The notes: generated by a model not told the origin, from the letters alone. A DNA stretch of 64,000 bases from Methanocella conradii HZ254 (GCF_000251105.1 NC_017034.1:1860001-1924000), one strand, 5' to 3'; numbered from the stretch's first letter, positions 9,135 through 18,434 are shown. Translations and numbers: made by a program.

Positions 9135-9725
9135 TCATTTACCCCAAACCGAGGACCTTTTTGCCCAGCTACTATCCGGGTAGCGTGCCTGTAGCCTCCT
9201 ATTGGTTTCGGCCAGGTTAGAGGCGTCATTGGTCTTCTCGTACCTTGCCACTCCAGAGTAGTATAGCGCCTCGGGCGCTACATCGCTGTCCGGGAAGCGG
9301 TCGGCCACCGCGTTGAAGCACCTATCGGCACGGTCCCAGTCCTTGCTCTTGAACGCAGCCCTGCCCTCTGCGAAAAGCAGCTGGGCGCAGAAATCGGGCT
9401 GGGGCAGGTATCCCACCCATTTGTATATCTCATTGCCGCTATCATCGGCCACGACGAAAGTGGGGGTCCACTCGACTCCATACTTCTTCATCAATTCCTG
9501 GGAGGCGTCCTCGCTGGTCTCTAGCATGGCCGGAACGAACTCTTTATCTATAAGCTTTGATACGTTCGGGTCGGGCAGCGTCTTCGCGATGGTCGCCTGA
9601 CAGCCGCTGCACTGCCTTGAGTGGAAGAACAGCAGCATCAGCTTTTTGGCCCGCTTTGCCTCTTCCATGGCTTTTCGGGCGTCTCCACCCCACCTGAGAG
9701 GTTCTTGCATCATAGGCTTCACCAT
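9135..9725 (-). CDS. Thioredoxin-fold protein with TPR tail
   Basis: 196 residues. The N-terminal domain is a thioredoxin fold of the thioredoxin_7/DUF255-like kind, with the redox pair CSGC (about residues 39-42) and the cis-Pro in WTPTFV. The C-terminal 70 residues look like tetratricopeptide helices (AFKSKDWDRADRCFNAVA, PEALYYSGVARYE). No signal peptide is seen, so it is probably a cytoplasmic thiol protein binding partners through the TPR. The partner is unknown. An alternative start lies five codons in (MMQEPL). Confidence 0.75.
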   Translation of the reverse strand: MVKPMMQEPLRWGGDARKAMEEAKRAKKLMLLFFHSRQCSGCQATIAKTLPDPNVSKLIDKEFVPAMLETSEDASQELMKKYGVEWTPTFVVADDSGNEIYKWVGYLPQPDFCAQLLFAEGRAAFKSKDWDRADRCFNAVADRFPDSDVAPEALYYSGVARYEKTNDASNLAETNRRLQARYPDSSWAKRSSVWGK

Positions 9726-9866
9726 TTGAGTTTCTTGCTTTGCCGTGATAAAACCCGCCCGCGTTTAACGCTGGCTTTATGCGGGGTAACGCCCTGTTTG
9801 CGCCATTGGCCGTACAATTCAACATAAGCTTTATTATGGGCTATCGCTTAAAAAGCCCCGTCATCT

Positions 9867-10757
9867 ATGGCCGAGAAACCTTTGTTCGTCGTAGAGGCCT
9901 CGAAGAGGGAGCATGCTGCGGCATATGACGAGGCTTCTGACATTTACGATACATATGAAGGCCTCTTTTTCCCTTACCTGTTTGGCAGGATACATGGCTT
10001 GCTTAAGGAGCGGTTCATGCCATTGTTGCCTGCTGGCGCCCGCGTATTAGACGTAGGATGCGGCACCGGCCAGCAGACCAGGCTCTTTAAAGAGAACGGA
10101 TACGAAGTTGTGGGAATAGATATAAGCGAAGGCCTGGTCAGGGTTGCAAGCAGAAAAATGGGCGAGGGCATCTGCCTTGTATCGGACGCTTGTAAGCTCC
10201 CCTTCCCCGACGCCACCTTCGATGCCATATCGAGCGCCGGGAGCACGGTAAACCACATACCGGACTATCCCCGCTTCTTCGAAGAGGCCGGCCGCGTGCT
10301 GAAGCCTGGCGGCTATCTATTCTTAGAGTCAGACAACAAGTGGAAGCCCGACATTTTGTGGGGCATGGCCAGCGCCCTCGCTGGGGACCCGCTGGGGTAT
10401 CATGAGACCGCCTCGGAGGTCATTGATCACGTTAAAAGGCCTATCCATGAAGGCTATCCATATATTTTTCCGCTAACTTATGACGATAGTAAGGTTAAGC
10501 TGTTGCGCCTCAGGGCCTTTACGCTCCATGAGCTGCGGAGGGAGCTAGAAGGCGTGGGCTGTGAGGTGATAGCGGTATATGGGGCGCACTCCCTGACGAA
10601 CCTCATCCCCAGCACGGTCATGCTCAAAGACCGCCCGGGACGATTCACCAAGGCCTTATTCTCAATGCTTAAAGTGGTGGAGGACAGGGCTTACGATAAG
10701 TGGCCCATAAACAGGATTGGCATGAGCATAATGGTCATCGCAAAAAAAGTAAGCTAA
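9867..10757 (+). CDS. Class I SAM-dependent methyltransferase
   Basis: 296 residues. Motif I is VLDVGCGTGQQT (about residues 61-72), followed by VVGIDIS and VSDACKLPFPDATFDAI, with the post-motif GGYLFLESDNKW. The Methyltransf_11/25 core is clear but the substrate is not. No Shine-Dalgarno sequence is visible, so it may be read from a leaderless mRNA. Its last four bases overlap the end of the convergent peptidase gene. Confidence 0.82.
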   Translation: MAEKPLFVVEASKREHAAAYDEASDIYDTYEGLFFPYLFGRIHGLLKERFMPLLPAGARVLDVGCGTGQQTRLFKENGYEVVGIDISEGLVRVASRKMGEGICLVSDACKLPFPDATFDAISSAGSTVNHIPDYPRFFEEAGRVLKPGGYLFLESDNKWKPDILWGMASALAGDPLGYHETASEVIDHVKRPIHEGYPYIFPLTYDDSKVKLLRLRAFTLHELRRELEGVGCEVIAVYGAHSLTNLIPSTVMLKDRPGRFTKALFSMLKVVEDRAYDKWPINRIGMSIMVIAKKVS

Positions 10758-11731
10758 AGGCCCTGAAACTCCCCGTCTTTCATGATAATTTCGCCGCCAT
10801 CGGCGATGATGCTCGGCGCCTTAAACAGGAAATCACGGTGCGTCCGGCTCTTATTCCGCCCGCCAGGCATGTCCTCGTTAGCGCCGAAGGCGATGTGCAG
10901 CGTACCGCCCACCTTTTCATCCTCAAGCAGGTTACCCGTCAGCATCGCCTTGGGGTTAAGCCCTATGCCAAATTCTCCCGCCAGGCTGGCCTCCCTGTCC
11001 ACGCTTATCAATTCCTGTACGCGCTTCACCAGGGCCTTATCCCTGGACTCCAGGCCGACGATGAAGCCATCCTTCACCCGTATAACAAGCGGCTCCCTGA
11101 CCTGTCCCAGGTCACCGATGCTTCCATCCACCACGATGGTGCCGTTCATGCTTTCCTCCACAGGGGCGCACCACATCTCGCCGGCCGGCAAGTTACCCAT
11201 ATGGCCAGGCCCGATCGTGATGTCGTCCGCAAAATCGCGGCCCTCGATGCTAAAAGAGACATCCGTGCCAGCCCTCGTCGTCAGCCTTACCGACTTCACC
11301 CCGATAAGCTTCCTCTTCAATGCCTCGGCCTTCTTCTTCATCTCCTTAAAGTCCGCGGTCATCGGGTGCTCGAACATGCGCATCTCGACGCCCGGGGAGT
11401 GCCCAACTTTAGCCCCGAACCTCGACTCCTCGTGATGCAATGCTATGCGAAACGGCGTCTCCTCGGCAATGCCCTGAAGCTGGTTAAAAAACAGGTCCGG
11501 CTTAAGCCTCTCCATGAGCTCCCTCAAGTCCGCGGGGGTATCCTTCAACGGCCGCTTCTCCTCAGGCAGCTTATACGTATAGACCTTAACCCCCTCAAGC
11601 TCGAGCGCCTTCTTCGTCAGCTTACATACTCCTTTCGCATGCTCGTCATGAACTATAAGGGCCTTCTGGCCGGCACGAATATCCATTATCTCCTTCAGGG
11701 AGCCACGCAGCTTGTAAGCGGTCTCGTCCAT
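10754..11731 (-). CDS. M29-type aminopeptidase-like protein (paralogue)
   Basis: A 325-residue paralogue of 2568-3524. The same blocks are present in order: MGNLPAGEMWCAPVEES, VDGSIGDLG, GEFGIGLNPKA, LLEDEKVGGTLHIAFGAN and RTHRDF, holding the putative metal ligands. The N-terminal domain binds the same fold but is diverged. It follows the M3-type peptidase gene with a one-base gap and is probably co-transcribed, suggesting a shared role in peptide turnover (inference). Confidence 0.8.
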   Translation of the reverse strand: MDETAYKLRGSLKEIMDIRAGQKALIVHDEHAKGVCKLTKKALELEGVKVYTYKLPEEKRPLKDTPADLRELMERLKPDLFFNQLQGIAEETPFRIALHHEESRFGAKVGHSPGVEMRMFEHPMTADFKEMKKKAEALKRKLIGVKSVRLTTRAGTDVSFSIEGRDFADDITIGPGHMGNLPAGEMWCAPVEESMNGTIVVDGSIGDLGQVREPLVIRVKDGFIVGLESRDKALVKRVQELISVDREASLAGEFGIGLNPKAMLTGNLLEDEKVGGTLHIAFGANEDMPGGRNKSRTHRDFLFKAPSIIADGGEIIMKDGEFQGL

Positions 11732-11732
11732 A

Positions 11733-13223
11733 TCAATACCTCAGCTTCCTCTCAAGCTCCTTGACCAGAGGGTACTCGTCGATGCCATAGTAGCCAAGGC
11801 CCCTGGCATGCTGGTCTGCCGTATACTTCTGGCCGCTGCTCCACATCTCTTTTAAAAATTTGCCGCACTCCTTCTCCTTCCACCACGCGCTTCCAAACTC
11901 GTCATCGAGCGCCGCCCTTAGCTGTACCTCGAACATCCAGGCCCTTAAATAGTTGGCCGCATAAAAGCCAGCATCAAGGTCATAGAGATAATGGTACTCG
12001 GGATGCTTAAACTTGAGCGCGTCCTCGAGTATAGAGGCGTACAGCCTCTCGGGATTCCTTGCCCCGGCATGCAGCTCTAGCTCGTAAATAAGCTTTGCAG
12101 CATAGCGCCTGACCATATAAAGGGTTTCGAAGCTGAGGAACTGTGAGACATTCGTGACGTCATCCTCCCCCATGCCCATGATAGAGGTCAGCCAGGCCTT
12201 GTCAGAGATTAAATGCTCGAATAAAAAGGCGTAGGCCTCCGTCACGGAATTATCGCCGAGGTACTTGAACTCGAATGGCATCTCGGCGCTCACGTTGCTA
12301 AAGTGCTGGGAATGCCCCATCTCATGGAACAGCGCCCTATAGTCGTCCATCCCGCCTTTGGGCATGATGCACAGCACTACCTGGCCAGGCACCTTTATAG
12401 GGCTGCAGAAGGCACGGGGGCTCTTCTTCTCGCGAGGCTCGGCATCCAGCACTATATTAGAATTATCCCTAAGAGACAGTCCTATGCCATCCAGGGTCGC
12501 CTCCAGGGCTTTCATCATGTTCTCCTGGGTGAAAAGCCTGTCCAGGTCCCTCGCCCTGAAAAGGTAGCCAATGTCATGCTTGCGCACCTCGGACACGTCA
12601 AGCTTCAAGATGTTGCTGCAGACAAGCCTAAAATATCGAGAATAAAGCCGCTCCGTGCGGCTCAGCACGTTCTGCATCTGCTTGCGCAGCCCGTGCAAGT
12701 CTATTCCGCTCGCGTCGCAGCACATCTCAACATAATTATCGTAGCCCAGAGCTTCGGCAAGCTCGTGCTCCTTGTTCAAGGCCTCGAGCCTGAGCGGGTT
12801 GGCCTCATTAATCACGGGCTCCCTGGCCTTCTCGATGGCCTCTCTCTTATCGTGGTCCGGCTCGTTCGCCAGCGCGACCGCCGCATACCTGAACGGCATC
12901 TTCCTGCCCTCGACCTCTACCTCAGTCCTGGTCTCCATCGTGCTGATCTTATCAGAAACTTCAGACGTCTTCCTCCCTATATAGCCCATCAACAAAAAGG
13001 CATACAGGTAGTTCATCCTCATCCTGTCCGGCCCGCGCAGGTACGCCCTCCTGTTTTTGACCTCTTCGACCAGCGTCTCGTCCGAAAAAATGCGATCATA
13101 CCTTTCGTATATAGCGGACGTATTCAGCTCTTCCTTCTGGCCCGATAGGTTATCGTATTGCTCCTTCTCCATCTCCTGCGTGAACTTTTCAAGCTCCGCC
13201 CTTATGGGCTCGATGTCTCTCAT
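11733..13223 (-). CDS. M3-family-like zinc metallopeptidase (oligopeptidase)
   Basis: A 496-residue, largely helical protein. The gluzincin site is H300-E-M-G-H304 with the third ligand probably E329 (SVTEAYAFLFEHL), as in thimet/oligoendopeptidase-F-like M3 enzymes. Length is shorter than PepF (about 600). It should cleave short peptides in the cytosol; no signal peptide is present. It is first in a two-gene operon with the M29-like peptidase. A TATA-like AT tract lies in the 140-base gap shared with the divergent mntA. Confidence 0.82.
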   Translation of the reverse strand: MRDIEPIRAELEKFTQEMEKEQYDNLSGQKEELNTSAIYERYDRIFSDETLVEEVKNRRAYLRGPDRMRMNYLYAFLLMGYIGRKTSEVSDKISTMETRTEVEVEGRKMPFRYAAVALANEPDHDKREAIEKAREPVINEANPLRLEALNKEHELAEALGYDNYVEMCCDASGIDLHGLRKQMQNVLSRTERLYSRYFRLVCSNILKLDVSEVRKHDIGYLFRARDLDRLFTQENMMKALEATLDGIGLSLRDNSNIVLDAEPREKKSPRAFCSPIKVPGQVVLCIMPKGGMDDYRALFHEMGHSQHFSNVSAEMPFEFKYLGDNSVTEAYAFLFEHLISDKAWLTSIMGMGEDDVTNVSQFLSFETLYMVRRYAAKLIYELELHAGARNPERLYASILEDALKFKHPEYHYLYDLDAGFYAANYLRAWMFEVQLRAALDDEFGSAWWKEKECGKFLKEMWSSGQKYTADQHARGLGYYGIDEYPLVKELERKLRY

Positions 13224-13363
13224 AAAACGACCAGCCTTTTTAAGATGCGCTGTAAGCGACTTTGTTTAGTTATACCTTGACCGCTATAAGCCTTTCGTCT
13301 TTCTGGATTTCTGATAAAAATCCTTTTATTGTTTGAATATGAAATAAATATGAGAGTTTGCGG

Positions 13364-13780
13364 ATGACTGATATAGACAAAAAGCTTTCGGAGTTTTTCA
13401 ATAAGCAAGAACGCGTTAAGCTCGCATACCTCTTCGGCTCAACGGCTAAAGGAAAGGCGGGAGGGCTGAGCGACATAGATATAGCCGTGTTCCTCGACGA
13501 ATCCCTGAGCAGGAAGGAAAGGCTTGACCTCCAGCTAAAATTAATATCTGAGCTAGCCGGCGTCCTTAACACTGATAAGGTGGACCTTGTTGTCATGAAT
13601 GACGCCCCCATCTCGCTCCAGTATGAAATAATAAAGGCAAACCATCCATTACTTATCAGAAATGAGTCAAAACGAATCGACCTTGAGCACAGGATTTTAT
13701 CAAGATACCTCGATAGGCGCTACTATGAGAAGCGATGGGCGGCTGGTTTCTTGAGAAAGGTGGCTGAGAAGGGGATATAG
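13364..13780 (+). CDS. mntA: MntA-type nucleotidyltransferase antitoxin
   Basis: A minimal nucleotidyltransferase of 138 residues. G25-S26 and D37-x-D39 give the GSx10DxD motif, with a third acidic residue in KVDLVVMN. In characterised MntA-HepT pairs this enzyme AMPylates HepT and silences it. ATG 13364 follows a possible TTG at 13358. The gene lies six bases before hepT, the usual order. The C-terminal helix (RILSRYLDRRYYEKRW) is typical of this family. Confidence 0.85.
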   Translation: MTDIDKKLSEFFNKQERVKLAYLFGSTAKGKAGGLSDIDIAVFLDESLSRKERLDLQLKLISELAGVLNTDKVDLVVMNDAPISLQYEIIKANHPLLIRNESKRIDLEHRILSRYLDRRYYEKRWAAGFLRKVAEKGI

Positions 13781-13786
13781 GCAGGC

Positions 13787-14206
13787 ATGGACGAAAAGGA
13801 GAAGATAGCACTAAAGATTAGAAGCATGAAGAAGTACGTTGATTTTTTAAGAAAATACAAGTCAATATCCAGGAAAAGGCTGGAAGATGACTATGAGCTG
13901 AAGTCTGCGATAGAGAGGAATTTTCAGCTTGCCATAGAGGCTGCCCTTGACGTCGGCGAAATCATAATCTCGGCAAAAAATTTTGAAAAGCCGGAGGACT
14001 ATAGAAGCGTTATCCTTACATTGGGGAGGCATAATGTCATCCCGCCGGATTTTGCAGAAAGGTTTGCCAGAGCCGCCGGCTTCAGGAATATACTGGTCCA
14101 CATGTATGATGAAGTAGATATCGATAAGCTATACGAATACCTGCAGGATAATCTTCCCGACTTCGATGAGTATGCGAGGCATATCGCCAGATACCTTGAA
14201 GGATAG
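13787..14206 (+). CDS. hepT: HepT-type HEPN RNase toxin
   Basis: A 139-residue all-helical HEPN protein (DUF86). The RNase motif Rx4HxY is intact: R100-NILV-H105-M-Y107. Family members cut RNA, often tRNA ends, unless modified by MntA. It follows mntA directly. A structured non-coding remnant follows downstream, so the pair sits at a small variable locus. Function is inferred from the family. Confidence 0.85.
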   Translation: MDEKEKIALKIRSMKKYVDFLRKYKSISRKRLEDDYELKSAIERNFQLAIEAALDVGEIIISAKNFEKPEDYRSVILTLGRHNVIPPDFAERFARAAGFRNILVHMYDEVDIDKLYEYLQDNLPDFDEYARHIARYLEG

Positions 14207-14271
14207 GAAGCGCGAATCGAGGCATTGGCTTTATTTTCCAGGCTGCCTGGATAACGAGCTCGAATAAGGGT

Positions 14272-14660
14272 GACCTTCTCTCCCGATTGAAATCGGAAGC
14301 ATCCACCTTGTGCGCTCCATCCATTCTCCGGGGATTTCATCCGCACTTTCAGCCAGTCATCTCGGCATCGGGCTTAGCCCATGGAAGCCTGTTTGATTAA
14401 AGGCGGAACACGGTTCCGCTTTTGCTGCTGCTCCCATACGGTGGAACTTTAATTTTATGTTGTATAGTATACTATTAAATAGTTTTTGGTTTTTATACTT
14501 GTAGTTTGGATTCAAGGGGCGGATTCATCCCAACATTGAAATGGCGGGGATTCTCCGCCCCATGGCCCCGTTATCCTAAAAGCCTTCACAGTAATGGGGG
14601 TTTGCGCGATTTTACGAAAGGGGCGGGAGAAAACCCCACGAGCTTTAGTCGTGGGAGTAC
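14272..14660 (+). mobile_element. Non-coding, hairpin-rich remnant resembling an IS200/IS605 (TnpB-associated) end
   Basis: The gap 14207-14679 has no convincing gene but strong structure. A hairpin CCGATT/AATCGG lies at 14283-14296. GCGGAAC/GTTCCGC pairs at 14403-14419, and a palindrome ATAGTATACTAT at 14464-14475. A two-part hairpin at 14516-14561 has outer arms GGGGCGGA/TCCGCCCC and inner ATCCC/GGGAT. Finally CCCACGA/TCGTGGG lies at 14635-14655 with loop GCTTTAG. The last two resemble the right end and guide-RNA scaffold of TnpB elements. No tnpA or tnpB frame was found, so this is a remnant or a non-autonomous copy. The assignment is by pattern only. Confidence 0.4.
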
Positions 14661-14679
14661 GTCAGCTAACTCAAAGCAT

Positions 14680-15345
14680 TTATTTACCGTAGGTGAGCCG
14701 CTCTGCCATCAGCTCGGGCAGGCCTTCGCTCAGGATTTTTGCCTGAACCTGCTTGTAGTCATAGGGTACGCGTTTTATCTCAAAAGTCTTCTTCTCGGTA
14801 TCCCAGATGGCGTAGCTGGCCTGGTTATTGCCATCCCTAGGCTGCCCCACGCTGCCCGGGTTCAGGATCGTCTTATCGCCGCATTCCTTGATTAAAGGTA
14901 TGTGGGTGTGGCCAAAGGCGAAAATCCTGTGCTCGACAGACTCAAAGATGCTACACATCTTCTCGGGCTCGTACTCAAAGACGAGGTCCTTCATGCTGCC
15001 AGGGCTGCCATGGTATATGACCATGCCATCACAGTCAAGGTGGTCGGGGAGGCCCCTGATAAAATCGAAGCCATCCTTTTTGAGGTGCCTGATGGTCCAC
15101 TTTATGGTATCCACGGTAACGCCATTAAACCACTCTGTATCCCCGGTGACGACCGCCTTATCCACGTCGCCCATCACGCAGCGCACATTATATTTCCTTA
15201 AAAGCTCGATAGTCTCGTTGGGGTACGGGTTGTATCCTACTATGTCGCCGGCGCATACGATTGCGTCAACCTTTCCCATGCTTTCTAAGACCGCTTCCAG
15301 AGCGATGGCATTGGCGTGGACGTCTGATATCAGCCCTATCCTCAT
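14680..15345 (-). CDS. Calcineurin-like metallophosphoesterase (YfcE/MJ0936 type)
   Basis: 221 residues. The metal-binding series is complete: SDVHAN near residue 8, GDIVGYNPYP, a D-K-A pair after MGDVD, YHGSPG, and GHTHIPL, then LNPGSVGQPRDGN. It belongs to small archaeal phosphodiesterases. It is a paralogue of 15432-16124, separated by 86 bases, both downstream of phoU on the same strand. This suggests a late part of the phosphate operon or a neighbouring unit. The substrate is unknown. Confidence 0.82.
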   Translation of the reverse strand: MRIGLISDVHANAIALEAVLESMGKVDAIVCAGDIVGYNPYPNETIELLRKYNVRCVMGDVDKAVVTGDTEWFNGVTVDTIKWTIRHLKKDGFDFIRGLPDHLDCDGMVIYHGSPGSMKDLVFEYEPEKMCSIFESVEHRIFAFGHTHIPLIKECGDKTILNPGSVGQPRDGNNQASYAIWDTEKKTFEIKRVPYDYKQVQAKILSEGLPELMAERLTYGK

Positions 15346-15431
15346 TTTGACCTTTCAATCAACTCAGTTTTATTATCATAAATACTTTATACGTTTACCC
15401 TTAAAAATACAGGAATCGGGGCTTCTAAAAA

Positions 15432-16124
15432 TTAATAGCCACGTTTCAGGATAGCGATAAGCTCTCTCGAGTAGGGCATTTTGTCCCTGACCTTCGTACA
15501 AACGGCTTCCAGGTCGTACTTTATGCGAATGAGGCTGGCCTCCATGCTCTTAGTGTCGAGTACAATACACGATGCCCTAATATCGCCATCTCTCGGCTGT
15601 CCGACGCTGCCCGGGTTAAGGACCGTTATTTTTTGTTTCCATATATACGGCCTATGGGTGTGCCCTAGGGCCAAAAACTCACAGCGCAAGCCGCCTGCCA
15701 GGTCATCGATCCGCTCATCGAGAGCCTCAGGGTATACGTAATCAAAAAAGGACTTCGGGCTCCCGTGTGCCATCGCAATCTTTATGCCGTCCACCTCTTT
15801 TTCGACGAACACAGGAAGCCCTTTTAAATAAGCCACCTCCTCCTCGCCAATAGAAGCCCACGTATACTCACGGGTGGACTCGGATAAATGATTGTACTCA
15901 TAGCTGCATCCACAGTCTACCTTGTAGGCGACCGCATTGTCATGGTTACCCCTGACTGTAGCGGCTCCGATGCTTCTAACGGTGTCGATGCACTCTGCCG
16001 GCTCAGGGCCATAGTCGACCAGGTCTCCAAGGCAGATGACTTCATCATACCTGGCCTCTTCCAGTATGGCATGCAAGGCATCATGGTTTCCATGTATATC
16101 CGATATGAAAAGTATTCGAGCCAT
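15432..16124 (-). CDS. Calcineurin-like metallophosphoesterase
   Basis: A protein of about 230 residues starting MARILFISDIHGNHDAL. The same metal ligands are present as in its neighbour: D-x-H in SDIHGN, GDLVDYGP, VRGNHDNA, AHGSP, GHTHRPY, NPGSVGQPRDG. The frame is open further upstream, but ATG 16124 places the conserved core at the N-terminus, eight bases after the phoU stop. That spacing suggests co-transcription with pstSCAB-phoU. Release of phosphate from esters is a plausible role (inference). Confidence 0.82.
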   Translation of the reverse strand: MARILFISDIHGNHDALHAILEEARYDEVICLGDLVDYGPEPAECIDTVRSIGAATVRGNHDNAVAYKVDCGCSYEYNHLSESTREYTWASIGEEEVAYLKGLPVFVEKEVDGIKIAMAHGSPKSFFDYVYPEALDERIDDLAGGLRCEFLALGHTHRPYIWKQKITVLNPGSVGQPRDGDIRASCIVLDTKSMEASLIRIKYDLEAVCTKVRDKMPYSRELIAILKRGY

Positions 16125-16132
16125 TTGGAGGC

Positions 16133-16786
16133 CTACTTGATCTTGACACGTTCGCCTGTGACGCGGTAGATGGTCCACGACGCTATGATGCAGGCATGGT
16201 CCGCCGTCCTTTCAAGGTACATGGCCACGAAGGAGAGGTGAGAGGCCATGTCGATGGACGAAGGGTGGCGCACCATCTGGTCGATGAGGGCACGCCTTAT
16301 CGCATCATACTTAGAGTCTACCACGTCGTCCCTCGCCCCCATGCCCTTAGCCAGCTCCACGTCCCCGGTGACGAATGACTTAAGGCTATCCTTGACCATG
16401 CCATTAACCAGCTTATACAATTCTAAAATATCATCTATCTGGGATAGCATAGGCTCGGTATCGATACGCAGCGTTATCTTGCCGATATCCCAGGCATAGC
16501 GGGAGAGGCGCTCGAAGTCCGTCAGGATACGCAATGTCGTGACTAAAAACCGAAGGTCTGAGGCCATTGGCTGCTGCAGGGCCAAAAGCTCAATACACTT
16601 TTCTTCCAGCCTCGTGCCATTCTCATCCACTTTCTTGCTGCCTTCAAGCACAGCCTCCGCCAGCTCCTTATCCTTATTGACGAGCGACTTGAGAGACAGC
16701 GAGAGCAGCCTCATGCACTCGTCGCCCATCAAGACCAGGCCATCCTCAAGCTCCTTAATCTGCCTCACATAATGCTCCCTTGTCAT
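16133..16786 (-). CDS. phoU: Phosphate transport regulator PhoU
   Basis: 217 residues with two three-helix PhoU repeats. Metal-cluster motifs are visible as DFERLSRYAWDIG (first repeat) and LERTADHACIIASWTIYRVTGE (second). PhoU restrains Pst uptake when phosphate is plentiful. It follows pstB by six bases and is clearly co-transcribed. A second, longer PhoU-like protein with an AbrB domain lies at 20585-21580. Confidence 0.9.
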   Translation of the reverse strand: MTREHYVRQIKELEDGLVLMGDECMRLLSLSLKSLVNKDKELAEAVLEGSKKVDENGTRLEEKCIELLALQQPMASDLRFLVTTLRILTDFERLSRYAWDIGKITLRIDTEPMLSQIDDILELYKLVNGMVKDSLKSFVTGDVELAKGMGARDDVVDSKYDAIRRALIDQMVRHPSSIDMASHLSFVAMYLERTADHACIIASWTIYRVTGERVKIK

Positions 16787-16792
16787 ATTCCC

Positions 16793-17554
16793 TCACCCAA
16801 ACCTTCCGGTGATATAATCCTCAGTCCTCCTGTCCTGCGGAGCCTCGAAGAGCCTCCTCGTCTCGCCATACTCTATAAGCTCCCCCATGAGGAAGAACGC
16901 AGTCTTCTCAGAGACACGGGCGGCCTGCTGCATGTTATGCGTAACGATGACTATCGTATACCTCTCCTTGAGCCGCTGCATCAGGTCCTCTATCTTTGAG
17001 GTAGCTATGGGGTCCAGCGCAGAGCAGGGCTCGTCCATCAAGAGCACTTCAGGCTCCACCGCCAGGCACCTCGCAATACAAAGCCTTTGCTGCTGGCCGC
17101 CCGACAGGCTCATAGCAGAATCGCGCAGCCTATCCTTTAGCTCATCCCACAGGGCGGCCTGCCTCAGGCTCTTCTCCACTATCTCGTCCAGCCTCGCCTT
17201 ATCCTTTATGCCGTGAACCCTCGGGCCATATGCGACGTTATCATATACGGACATAGGAAAAGGGTTCGGCTTCTGGAAGACCATGCCAACCCTCTTCCTT
17301 AGCTCGACCACGTCAACATCCCTGTCGTAAATATTCTTGCCCTTAAACAAGACCTTTCCCGTGACCTTCACGCCCGGGACCAGGTCGTTCATCCTGTCCA
17401 GGCATTTTAAAAACGTAGACTTGCCGCATCCGGACGGCCCGATGATGGCCGTGATGCTGCGGGCTGAAATCTTCATATTAATATTCGCCAGCGCGCGGCT
17501 TTTTCCATAGTAGAGGCTCAAATCGCTTATGTCAAATATGACATCATCGGCCAT
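16793..17554 (-). CDS. pstB: Phosphate ABC transporter ATP-binding protein PstB
   Basis: 253 residues. Walker A is GPSGCGKST, the signature LSGGQQQRL, Walker B VLLMDEPCSALDP, and the switch His is in VTHNMQQA. The Q-loop FQKPNPFPMSVYDNVAYGPR is diagnostic of PstB. Its start overlaps the end of pstA by 11 bases, which implies coupling. It powers phosphate import through PstC/PstA. Confidence 0.95.
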   Translation of the reverse strand: MADDVIFDISDLSLYYGKSRALANINMKISARSITAIIGPSGCGKSTFLKCLDRMNDLVPGVKVTGKVLFKGKNIYDRDVDVVELRKRVGMVFQKPNPFPMSVYDNVAYGPRVHGIKDKARLDEIVEKSLRQAALWDELKDRLRDSAMSLSGGQQQRLCIARCLAVEPEVLLMDEPCSALDPIATSKIEDLMQRLKERYTIVIVTHNMQQAARVSEKTAFFLMGELIEYGETRRLFEAPQDRRTEDYITGRFG

Positions 17555-18434
17555 ACATTTTACCTCCTAGCTTCGCCATGTATCTTCGGGTGAGCAGGTT
17601 ACTCGCGAGCGTGATCGCCAGTATCATTATAACGAGAACCGCAGCCGTGCCATAGGCATTCTTAATGGATATGTTCTCCATCGTGAGCAGGTATATGTGC
17701 AGCGTCATGGTGCGTGCAGAGGAGAAAAGGCTCCATGGCACCTTGGCAACTGTGCCCGCGGTGAACATGACCGCCGCCGTCTCGCCTATCGCCCTGCCCA
17801 TGCCCAGCATGACGCCCGTGACTATTCCCGGGAACGCTGTTGGCAAAACCACCTTGTATATGGTCTGCCACTTGCTAGCCCCGAGGGCCAGGCTGCCGAG
17901 GCGGTATGATTCGGGGACCGCCTTAATGGCCTCCTCGGAGACTCGCAATATGATTGGCAGCCCCATAAGGGCGAGCGTCAGTCCGCCGGCCAGCAGCGAG
18001 AAGCCCATGCCCATGTAAAGCACAAAAAAGAGGTAGCCGAACATGCCGAACATGATGGACGGTATGCCTGCCAGGCTGTCTGCGCCAAATCGCACGAGGC
18101 TTGTTAGCCTATTTTCTCCCGCATACTCGGCCATGTAAATGGCGGCACCCACGCTCAATGGCGTGCTAACCACAATAGCGATAGCTGTAATGTACAGGGT
18201 GCCAAGTATCATCGGGTATATGCCTCCTGACCTGCCCATATTGGACGGGGTTTCGATTAAAAAGGAGAGGCTCACAACGCTAAGGCCGTTCCACAGCACA
18301 TAGCCGATGATGGCCAGCAAAACGATCAGGGTTACGCCGCCGCAGGCCCATAAAAGGGCTATGCCAAGGCTATTTGCTGTATACCTCTTACGAGGCCATC
18401 TATCTTGAGAGTGAAAAATATCCTTAAACGCCAT
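17544..18434 (-). CDS. pstA: Phosphate ABC transporter permease PstA
   Basis: 296 residues with about six membrane segments. The coupling loop carries the EAA-type motif (SYRLGSLALGASKWQTIYKVVLP followed by GRAIGETAAV). The first helix is preceded by a charged N-terminus (RWPRKRY). It starts on the base after the pstC stop and overlaps pstB. It pairs with PstC to form the membrane channel. Confidence 0.93.
   Translation of the reverse strand: MAFKDIFHSQDRWPRKRYTANSLGIALLWACGGVTLIVLLAIIGYVLWNGLSVVSLSFLIETPSNMGRSGGIYPMILGTLYITAIAIVVSTPLSVGAAIYMAEYAGENRLTSLVRFGADSLAGIPSIMFGMFGYLFFVLYMGMGFSLLAGGLTLALMGLPIILRVSEEAIKAVPESYRLGSLALGASKWQTIYKVVLPTAFPGIVTGVMLGMGRAIGETAAVMFTAGTVAKVPWSLFSSARTMTLHIYLLTMENISIKNAYGTAAVLVIMILAITLASNLLTRRYMAKLGGKMYGR

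Noticed and set aside
10700..11764. 354-codon plus-strand open frame
   Set aside because: It lies opposite the M29-like peptidase gene, whose protein has clear family motifs. The plus-strand product is Arg/Leu/His-rich and shows no domain; GC-rich codons create such shadows.
12303..13148. 281-codon plus-strand open frame
   Set aside because: Shadow of the M3-type peptidase, which carries HEMGH on the other strand.
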